Shown: positions 1 through 5,158 of the stretch, piece after piece | Numbering within the stretch: position 1 is the stretch's first letter | Layout: each line of letters starts with the position of its first letter | Source of the DNA: CAZJRB01 sp964547995 | GTDB taxonomy: Bacteria; Planctomycetota; Planctomycetia; Pirellulales; Thermoguttaceae | NCBI GenBank assembly: GCA_964547995.1 | Contig: CAZJRB010000189.1 | Coordinates: 1 to 7,657, forward strand | Reading direction: 5' to 3' | DNA length: 7,657 nt | Notes under the pieces: model-generated | Told to the model about the DNA's origin: nothing | Databases searched by the model: none | Seen by the model: only the letters and a program-made list of their open reading frames with translations | Translations under genes and position numbers: made by a program

Positions 1-66
1 GAAATGATACCAAATACACCAATTTCACGCTATATGAATGTCAACACGACCTAGTAATATAGAATG

Positions 67-89
67 GTGTCAGCTTAGCAGATTGACAC
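67..89. repeat. Inverted repeat GTGTCA-N11-TGACAC
   Basis: Two perfect 6-bp arms (67-72 and 84-89) flank an 11-bp spacer in the AT-richer DNA ahead of the oxidoreductase-like gene. The size fits a dimeric repressor site. The arms resemble the half-sites of the NrtR-like boxes near 5890, but the spacing differs. A chance occurrence is possible. Confidence 0.3.
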
Positions 90-181
90 TTGTCGCGCAA
101 CGGGGACCCTCCTTTAGTGCCAGATGGCACCCTCAGGAATAGTGGCCCTTCGGCTACCCATAATCATAGGGGTTTAGGAAC

Positions 182-210
182 TTGCAGAATGGACTGGTGC
201 CGTTTACACT
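182..210 (+). promoter_or_regulatory. Weak candidate promoter for the Gfo/Idh/MocA-like gene
   Basis: TTGCAG (182-187) and TACACT (205-210) are 17 bp apart, matching the sigma-70 consensus at 3/6 and 4/6 positions. This would give a leader of roughly 65-70 bases before the ATG at 285. It is the best pair I see in 1-284, but the match is modest. No complete gene is visible in 1-245. Confidence 0.25.
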
Positions 211-284
211 AGAGAAGAAAGTGGAGATTTGGTGAAACCCTGCGAGTGCGGGGTCCGTTGGGCGCCTTTTCAATTCGCAACACC

Positions 285-1316
285 ATGGAACGCCTTCCAA
301 TCGGCATCGTCGGGCTGGATTTCGGTCAAGCCGTCATCGAGCAACAACTGATTCGCGGGCCGGGAGAGCCTTTCTACCAGGTGGCCGCCATCTGTGATTC
401 CGATGCGGAAAAAGTCCATGCCATGAGCGACCGATACGGGGCGCGGGCTTATCACGATGTCAACGTCTTGCTGACCGACCCGGAGATTGAAGCGATCGGG
501 TTGTTCACCGGCCCGTTGGGGCGGGCGGCGTTGATTCACAAGATCATCCTTGCCCGCAAGGACGTCATCACGGATAACCCCCTCGATCTGGATCCCCACA
601 AGACGACACGCGTTCTGGAAGAGGCAAAGACGGCGGGTCGAGTGGTCCACTTGAATTCACCCACGCCCCAAGTGCCGGCCGACTTGCAGCAGATCGCCGT
701 TTGGCATCGGCGGTTCGATCTCGGGCGCCCGGTCAACGCCCGCGCCGAGAACTGGTCGGTCCCGGACAAGCACATCGAAGGGGCCTGGTACGACAACCCG
801 CGGCGATGCCCGATCATCCCGATCCTTCGGCTCGGCGTCTGCGCAATCAACGATCTGGTGCGGATCTTCGGCCAGGGGGACGGCGTCCAGGTGATTCAGT
901 CGCGACAGTTCACCAAACACCCGACCCCGGATCATGCCTGTGCCACGATCCGCTTTCGCGGGGGCGCCATCGCCAGCATTTCGACTTGTTTCTGTGAGGG
1001 CGTTCCGGACGCACACCGCCAAACCCTTATCGTGAACTACGAGAACGGTTCCGTCATCCGAAAGAACACGCCCGGAAACGAGGGTAAAGTCGAAATGGTC
1101 TTGCGCCGCCCGAGACCGGGCGGTGAACCGCTGGTCAAACACGCCTCGTTCAACAAGAGCGAGTGCAGCGGTTACTATCAGTGGGAAACGTTCTACCAGG
1201 CCACCCGCGGCGAGGGATCGGCCGACGAAAAGGTGGGAGAGCAGATCGTCTCCGGCATAAAAATCCTCGGCGCCCTGGCAAAATCACAGGCGAGCGGCCG
1301 GCTGGAAACGGTGTAG
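285..1316 (+). CDS. Gfo/Idh/MocA-family protein, probably catalytically degenerate
   Basis: This is a 343-aa protein with the family layout: an N-terminal Rossmann-like NAD(P)-binding half (about residues 5-125) and a C-terminal beta-sheet half. The family normally oxidises or reduces sugars and related compounds. Three hallmarks are altered. The first glycine loop reads GIVGLDFGQ instead of GxGxxG. The EKP motif that supplies the catalytic lysine is Asp97-Asn98-Pro99. The segment that normally carries the catalytic histidine (GVHxxD) reads GVCAIND (184-190). It may therefore be inactive, or act as a binding or partner protein. I chose the ATG at 285 because the Rossmann strand starts just after it. 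An in-frame GTG at 246 would add 13 residues with no family character. Neither start has a clear Shine-Dalgarno. The gene stands alone on the plus strand and converges on the ADP-ribose cluster. The substrate is unknown. Confidence 0.88.
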   Translation: MERLPIGIVGLDFGQAVIEQQLIRGPGEPFYQVAAICDSDAEKVHAMSDRYGARAYHDVNVLLTDPEIEAIGLFTGPLGRAALIHKIILARKDVITDNPLDLDPHKTTRVLEEAKTAGRVVHLNSPTPQVPADLQQIAVWHRRFDLGRPVNARAENWSVPDKHIEGAWYDNPRRCPIIPILRLGVCAINDLVRIFGQGDGVQVIQSRQFTKHPTPDHACATIRFRGGAIASISTCFCEGVPDAHRQTLIVNYENGSVIRKNTPGNEGKVEMVLRRPRPGGEPLVKHASFNKSECSGYYQWETFYQATRGEGSADEKVGEQIVSGIKILGALAKSQASGRLETV

Positions 1317-1320
1317 CGAA

Positions 1321-1348
1321 AGTGGGAAGTGGGAAGTGGGAAGTGGAG
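1321..1348. repeat. Heptanucleotide tandem repeat (AGTGGGA)x4
   Basis: Three exact copies of AGTGGGA (1321-1341) are followed by one variant copy, AGTGGAG (1342-1348). The array starts 4 bases after the TAG of the oxidoreductase-like gene and ends 11 bases before the terminator stem. The unit length equals that of the other array in the window (3083-3110). Slippage is the simplest origin. Confidence 0.85.
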
Positions 1349-1359
1349 AAACTCAAAAG

Positions 1360-1388
1360 CTCCCGCACTGCGTGCGGGGGTTTCTTTT
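1360..1388. terminator. Rho-independent terminator, probably bidirectional
   Basis: A perfect 7-bp stem CCCGCAC/GTGCGGG (1362-1368 and 1372-1378) with a 3-base loop is extended by a G-U and a C-G pair. It is followed on the plus strand by TTTCTTTT (1381-1388). Read on the minus strand, the stem is followed by AGCTTTTGAGTTT. It lies between the convergent stops at 1316 and 1407, so it could end both transcripts. Confidence 0.8.
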
Positions 1389-1406
1389 CAAGCAATACGC
1401 TAGACG

Positions 1407-2465
1407 TCAATACGGTGGCCCAAGACGCCGAAAACCGTGGCATAGAACGACCGCTAGAAAAAACAGGTTTCGCGGGATCATTGCCGGCCAGCAATAGTGG
1501 ACCGGGCCTTGCGGATAACCGATCCGCATCTGTTCTTCCAGCCGCTCGGCGGCCCTTCGCAACAGTGATACCGAGCGGGGCCAATCGCAAATTCCGGCGA
1601 GCCACTCTGGAGGAATACCCTCTCCGCCGACCGTTGCCCCGGCCAACGCCGCGGCAATCGCGCCAACGGTGTCCGTATCGCCGCCGCAGTCGAGAACCGC
1701 GCTGAGCGTTTCGCGAAAATCCCCGTAGTGGTGAAACCAACTGTAAATCGCCACCGGCACCGTGTGATAGATATAACCGGTCACGCCCTTCTCCAATCCG
1801 AGTGAAGCGGCAAACTCGACGACCGGAAGTTGATCTTGGTGCGCCGCAACGATCTTTTCGATCAGTTCGCACCACTCGGTGTCATCCGGTACCAGCGAAC
1901 CGAGCAACTCGGAAATGCTCTCGATTTTCGGCGCCTTCGTCGCGTCATGTTCAACGGCCCAACCCGCCAGCCGGGCGACGGCCAACGCCCCGGTCGCCGC
2001 TCGGGGATCGCGATGCGTCAGTTCCGTCGAGGCTTTCACGAACTGCTCCATGGCGTCCGGGTCGTTGTAAAAGTACCCACCGATCATTGCCACGCGCATG
2101 GCCGGGCCGTTCCCGGCGGAAAACACCCCGCTTCGCGCCGGCGGAAAGCCCACCCACAACTTCACACACGCCCGAAGTGTCGCGCGGCCGATGCCTGCCG
2201 GAAGGCTCGCAAACCACCACCTCAGCGACCATGCCAGCCGCCGCTGAAACGCCTCCGGGGCGTCCGGGTGTTGCAGCAACGCCTGGGTAACAAACAGCGA
2301 ATGCTCGGTATCATCGCTGATCATCCCGCGGCCGAGCAAGAACCGATGGCGCCAGGGGCCGGGCCACCATCGCCGCCGCCGGCGCGGCGAGATCCCTTCC
2401 GCCGGCAGGCCCAAGGCGTCGCCGACGGCAGTGCCGAGCAGGATTCCCGTCAGGCGATCGGTCAT
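1407..2465 (-). CDS. ADP-ribosylglycohydrolase (DraG/ARH family)
   Basis: This 352-aa protein carries all the family's signature blocks in order. GTAVGDALG is at residues 11-19. The metal-binding SDDT sits at 50-53, GNGPAMR at 118-124 and TH at 150-151. The C-terminal metal site GGDTDT (261-266) includes Asp263, Asp265 and Thr266. These residues hold the dinuclear metal centre that removes ADP-ribose from modified proteins or hydrolyses related ADP-ribosyl compounds. The exact substrate cannot be told from sequence. The tail (about 332-352) is hydrophobic then basic and ends in GPPY, which is unusual for a soluble hydrolase. The ATG at 2465 has GGAG 8 bases upstream, and the start lies 27 bases after the Nudix stop. 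The gene is last in the ADP-ribose cluster and is followed by the shared terminator. Confidence 0.93.
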   Translation of the reverse strand: MTDRLTGILLGTAVGDALGLPAEGISPRRRRRWWPGPWRHRFLLGRGMISDDTEHSLFVTQALLQHPDAPEAFQRRLAWSLRWWFASLPAGIGRATLRACVKLWVGFPPARSGVFSAGNGPAMRVAMIGGYFYNDPDAMEQFVKASTELTHRDPRAATGALAVARLAGWAVEHDATKAPKIESISELLGSLVPDDTEWCELIEKIVAAHQDQLPVVEFAASLGLEKGVTGYIYHTVPVAIYSWFHHYGDFRETLSAVLDCGGDTDTVGAIAAALAGATVGGEGIPPEWLAGICDWPRSVSLLRRAAERLEEQMRIGYPQGPVHYCWPAMIPRNLFFLAVVLCHGFRRLGPPY

Positions 2466-2492
2466 GGCATTCTCTCCAACCCGTTTTGCCCG

Positions 2493-3020
2493 TCACTTGG
2501 CCCGTGTTGCAAAGTACAATCCCGCGTAGACCTTGGGATCGACGACCGTGCCGCTTTCGCGCCGGGCGTCGAGCCATGCGTCGATCTCATCGATCGGCAC
2601 GGCGTGGACGGTGATGTTTTCGGAACCCTCGCCGCCGCCGGGGGCAGTCTTCTTTGCGCCGCGGGCGAGAAAGAGGGTGTAGCTCTCGGTGGTCAGCCCC
2701 GCGGAACTCGGGCCGGCGACCAGTTCCTCCCACTCGGCGGCTTCATATCCGGTTTCCTCCAGCAATTCCCGTTGGGCAGCTTCCAGATCGGGCTCGTTCT
2801 CCTTGCCCGGCTCGTCGCCCGTCAGCCCCGCCGGCAGTTCGATCACCCGGGCGTCGAGCGGCGGACGGTATTGCTCGACCAGCACGATCCGCCCGTCGTC
2901 GGTGACCGTTACAATCACGACACCACCAGCCGTATTGGTCCGCTCGGCCCATTCCCAGTTTCCACGGCGGACCAGCCGGACGAAATTTCCCTCGGCAAGG
3001 ACTTCTTTTGTTTCGCTCAT
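2493..3020 (-). CDS. Nudix hydrolase, probable ADP-ribose pyrophosphatase
   Basis: This 175-aa Nudix protein probably splits ADP-ribose or another nucleoside diphosphate sugar into AMP and a sugar phosphate. The Nudix helix is complete from Glu76 through REL-x-EE-x-GY (Arg84, Glu85, Glu88, Glu89, Gly91). EQYRPP (49-54) and SSAGLTTE (105-112) are typical of the ADP-ribose/ADP-sugar branch. The loop between the box glycine (Gly65) and Glu76 is ten residues instead of five. The ATG at 3020 is preferred over a GTG at 3032 because AGGTG lies 4 bases before it and MSETKE is a normal N-terminus. The gene lies between the vault-like gene (88-base gap) and the ADP-ribosylglycohydrolase (27-base gap). 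It would consume the ADP-ribose that its downstream neighbour releases. The specificity is inferred. Confidence 0.92.
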   Translation of the reverse strand: MSETKEVLAEGNFVRLVRRGNWEWAERTNTAGGVVIVTVTDDGRIVLVEQYRPPLDARVIELPAGLTGDEPGKENEPDLEAAQRELLEETGYEAAEWEELVAGPSSAGLTTESYTLFLARGAKKTAPGGGEGSENITVHAVPIDEIDAWLDARRESGTVVDPKVYAGLYFATRAK

Positions 3021-3082
3021 GTGGCACCTCACTTAGCGGCGGCCGAGAAATGAGTTCCGGGTTTGCGGAATGTCCACTATCA

Positions 3083-3110
3083 CTGTCCTCTGTCCTCTGT
3101 CCTCTGTCCT
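3083..3110. repeat. Heptanucleotide tandem repeat (CTGTCCT)x4 touching a stop codon
   Basis: Four perfect copies of CTGTCCT fill 3083-3110. On the minus strand this reads AGGACAG x4, and the first unit begins with the AG of the TAG stop of the vault-like gene. The array occupies part of the 88-base gap before the Nudix gene. It has the same unit length and 3'-end position as the array at 1321-1348, but a different sequence. Confidence 0.9.
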
Positions 3111-4314
3111 ACTCCTGATGCAAATGCATCTGCGGCCCCGCTCCGTCGGAGGCGATCTTGATCAGCCGATCGGGATTCTGGTACTGGGCGACCAGGTACT
3201 TTGTCAGGTCGACCTGCATCTCGCGGATATTGCCCAGGTACGCGGCCCTTTCGGCATTCGTGGCTCGGCGATGCTCCAACTCCAGGGCGCCGCGTTGTTG
3301 CTGCGCGTCGAGATCGGCTTCGAGTTGGAGTTTCTCCTGCCGCAGCTCTTCGGCGTGTTGCATTTCGGCGAGCCGGTTCCGGTGCTCGGTGTCGGCCTTT
3401 TCCATGACGTGTCGCTGCTCGGCCCGCTCGGCTTCGCACTTGAGTTTCATGTCTTCGAGTTGCTGGGCCTGCCGTTCGGTTTCCGCTTCGAGCCGCAGTT
3501 TGGTTCGTGCTTCGATCGCGTGGTCGTGCATCGCCTGGAGGTTCTCATTGGCGTGGTAGCCGCGGTAGACGACCTTGTTGATCCGATAGCCGATTCGCTC
3601 GGCCCGCTGCACAATCTGCCCGTAGGTGGCCAGGTCGTTCAACAGCTCGGTCTTCTCCTTGAACTGCTCGAAGGAGAGTCCGGCGACGAAATCGATCACG
3701 TCGGCGCTCAGCGCGTTGATGAAATCGGCGACCGGGTCGTGCGTCTGGTCGAGCATCCGCTCGATGTCCGTTAGCTCGAAGAAGACCATCAGCTTGACGG
3801 TCAGCAGGGCGTCGTCGGCGGTCCGGACGTCGGTCACGTCGAAATACATCTGGTCGGGGATCACGCGGAGCTTTGTGAATTGCAGCCCCCGGGGGATCTT
3901 GCGGTCTGGCCGCTTCGGGTCGGCCCCGTGCCAGCGGAACTCGTGCAGCCATTCATCGGCGGTCGGCGTGAACAGGGCCGGGCCGTGCACGACGCGCCGA
4001 AGCACGTTCCCTTCGTCGCGGCGGTAGACCACGACCGCCTCGTTCGAGTCGATGGCAAGACACTGCTGCAACTCGATCGACTGGTGCTCGACCGGGTCGA
4101 ACCAGACGGCGACCGGCCCCGCATGGTGTTCGATCCGTCCGTCGACAAACCGCACGACGAGGTACTCGCCCGGCGCGGCCGAGAATTGCCGCAGCGGTTG
4201 GACGCTCTCGCCCCAAAGCAGAAGCAGTTTCGGGCCGTCGACCAGCCGCACCTCGCCGCGGCGGTTCCACACGGCGGCGCGCTGGCCTCGGCGGATGGTT
4301 TGTAGTCCGTACAT
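3109..4314 (-). CDS. Vault/SPFH-like protein with C-terminal coiled coil
   Basis: This 401-aa protein has three parts. Residues about 8-127 hold three similar beta-rich repeats of some 40 residues, each centred on Gly-Pro (27-28, 66-67, 111-112) and ending in an acidic/Pro stretch before a new beta segment. Residues about 150-255 form an SPFH/band-7 or vault-shoulder-like domain, including DVTDVRTADDALLTVKL and DFVAGLSFEQF. Residues about 256-360 are a long charged coiled coil rich in Glu, Gln, Arg and Ala, followed by a short tail ending MHLHQE. There is no signal peptide or membrane helix, unlike most bacterial SPFH proteins. The order matches eukaryotic major vault protein in a much shorter form, which suggests self-assembly. 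The ATG at 4314 has AGGAGG 6 bases upstream. Its neighbours are NAD and ADP-ribose enzymes. Function is unknown. Plain SPFH protein is the conservative label. Confidence 0.85.
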   Translation of the reverse strand: MYGLQTIRRGQRAAVWNRRGEVRLVDGPKLLLLWGESVQPLRQFSAAPGEYLVVRFVDGRIEHHAGPVAVWFDPVEHQSIELQQCLAIDSNEAVVVYRRDEGNVLRRVVHGPALFTPTADEWLHEFRWHGADPKRPDRKIPRGLQFTKLRVIPDQMYFDVTDVRTADDALLTVKLMVFFELTDIERMLDQTHDPVADFINALSADVIDFVAGLSFEQFKEKTELLNDLATYGQIVQRAERIGYRINKVVYRGYHANENLQAMHDHAIEARTKLRLEAETERQAQQLEDMKLKCEAERAEQRHVMEKADTEHRNRLAEMQHAEELRQEKLQLEADLDAQQQRGALELEHRRATNAERAAYLGNIREMQVDLTKYLVAQYQNPDRLIKIASDGAGPQMHLHQE

Positions 4315-4329
4315 GATGGGCCTCCTATT

Positions 4330-4386
4330 TCAAATCCAGGGGTTCTCTCGACTTCCTCCATGCCGTGGGGATTCCTTCTTGCTCAT
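4330..4386 (-). CDS. Possible 18-aa coupling peptide between pncA and the vault-like gene
   Basis: An ATG overlaps the pncA stop as ATGA, opening an 18-codon frame that encodes MSKKESPRHGGSRENPWI. Its TGA lies 15 bases before the vault-like ATG and 3 bases before the AGGAGG. It has no good Shine-Dalgarno of its own, so any translation would depend on ribosomes finishing pncA. It could carry them into the next gene's ribosome-binding site. It may equally be chance in a 68-base spacer. Confidence 0.25.
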   Translation of the reverse strand: MSKKESPRHGGSRENPWI

Positions 4387-5006
4387 TCGTGCATCCGAAT
4401 TCCTGTTGACCGCACCACCTCGATACCTTTTTCCTTCATCTCTTCGATCGTCCGCTGCACGTCGCCCGGCTGGAGTTCCACGCCGCGGCAGGCGTCTTCG
4501 ATCAGGTAGGTCCTGAACCCGAGCCCGATTGCGTCGAGCGCCGTGAACTTCACGCAGTAGTCGGTCGCCAGGCCGCACACGTAGACGCCGGTGACTCCTT
4601 GTCCCTTGAGGTAATCGCCGAGCCCGGTCGACTTGCGCCCGGCGTTGTCGAAGAAGCCGCTGTAGCTGTCGATGTTCCGGTCGGTTCCCTTTTGGAAGAT
4701 TCTGGCAATCGGCTCTTGATTCAACTTCGAGTGGAACGCCGCACCGGGCGTGTTCTGGACACAATGGACCGGCCAAAGGATCTGCTCGAGTCCATCCAAC
4801 TCAATCACGTCGCCCGGCTCGTTGCCCTCATGTGTCGCGGCAAAGCTGCCGTGATCGGCCGGATGCCAGTCCTGCGTTGCTACGACCAGGTCGAAATGCG
4901 GAAGCAGACGATTGGCCACCGGGATTACTGCGTCGCCCTCCGGCACCGCCAACGCGCCGCCGGGACAAAAATCGTTTTGCAGGTCGGTCAGTATTAATGC
5001 TTTCAT
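4383..5006 (-). CDS. pncA: Nicotinamidase
   Basis: This 207-aa isochorismatase-fold enzyme converts nicotinamide to nicotinic acid and ammonia, the first step of the deamidating NAD salvage route. The catalytic triad is visible: Asp8 (in LTDLQNDF), Lys106 (in FQKGTD) and the nucleophile Cys151 (in GLATDYC). The metal ligands are Asp46 and His48 in QDWHPADH, and His81 in WPVHCVQ. The length is normal for bacterial PncA. The ATG at 5006 is preceded by GGAGGAGGA about 5 bases upstream, a strong ribosome-binding site. The gene follows the NrtR-like regulator after a 152-base gap that holds a large inverted repeat. It precedes the vault-like gene. In this setting it would recycle the nicotinamide released when NAD is used for ADP-ribosylation. 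NrtR control is inferred from position. Confidence 0.96.
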   Translation of the reverse strand: MKALILTDLQNDFCPGGALAVPEGDAVIPVANRLLPHFDLVVATQDWHPADHGSFAATHEGNEPGDVIELDGLEQILWPVHCVQNTPGAAFHSKLNQEPIARIFQKGTDRNIDSYSGFFDNAGRKSTGLGDYLKGQGVTGVYVCGLATDYCVKFTALDAIGLGFRTYLIEDACRGVELQPGDVQRTIEEMKEKGIEVVRSTGIRMHE

Positions 5007-5024
5007 GGTTGTCCTCCTCCTCTA

Positions 5025-5155
5025 CAATTTGCAATTTGGTAATACTTCAGCCGTCTGTAGTACGATGGCCTTCCAAGGCCGTCGCTGTGACATCGCAAGC
5101 CCTCGACGGCCTTGGAAGGCCATCGTACGAAGTGTTTCGCTACGCAATTTGCAAT
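5025..5155. repeat. 11-bp direct repeats bracketing the intergenic inverted repeat
   Basis: CAATTTGCAAT occurs at 5025-5035 and again at 5145-5155. Both copies are preceded by CTAC, immediately on the left and two bases away on the right. The copies flank the palindrome at 5060-5128 with gaps of 24 and 16 bases. They could be a target-site duplication from an insertion or a recombination scar. The gaps weaken the case for a simple insertion. Confidence 0.5.
5060..5128. repeat. Long palindromic (REP-like) intergenic element
   Basis: Two perfectly complementary 25-bp arms (5060-5084 and 5104-5128) are separated by a 19-base loop. Each arm also contains GGCCTT-CC-AAGGCC or its complement, so each half can fold alone. 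I associate this motif with dispersed planctomycete intergenic repeats, which is memory rather than a search result. It sits in the transcribed spacer between the nrtR-like gene and pncA, and in RNA would form a very stable stem that could cause partial termination or protect an mRNA end. No T-run follows it, so it is not a classical terminator. Confidence 0.9.
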
Positions 5156-5158
5156 CCT

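Noticed and set aside
1..60. Open frames entering at the left edge that might be a gene end (for example ending TAG at 52-54)
   Set aside because: Two frames are open for under 20 codons each in AT-richer DNA and neither can be preferred or recognised.
197..207. GT-N7-AC match upstream of the oxidoreductase-like gene as a third NrtR box
   Set aside because: Only the right half (ACACT) fits, the left half (CTGGT) does not, and a bare GT-N7-AC core is expected by chance every few hundred bases.
285..1316. Extending the oxidoreductase-like gene to the GTG at 246
   Set aside because: The extra 13 residues precede the first Rossmann strand, do not resemble the family, and the GTG has no better ribosome-binding site.
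1830..3053. Long plus-strand open frame (about 400 codons) antisense to the ARH and Nudix genes
   Set aside because: Its translation is rich in Arg, Pro and Gly, shows no domain, and spans two well-supported genes and their gap on the other strand. It is a typical GC-rich shadow frame.
3117..3130. Palindrome GATGCA-AA-TGCATC near the vault-like stop codon
   Set aside because: It lies in the last codons (MHLHQ) and is explained by the coding sequence. No T-run follows.
3070..3774. Plus-strand open frame of 234 codons opposite the vault-like gene
   Set aside because: Its Leu/Val/Phe/Gly-rich sequence mirrors the coiled-coil codons on the opposite strand. The minus frame has a strong Shine-Dalgarno and clear domains.
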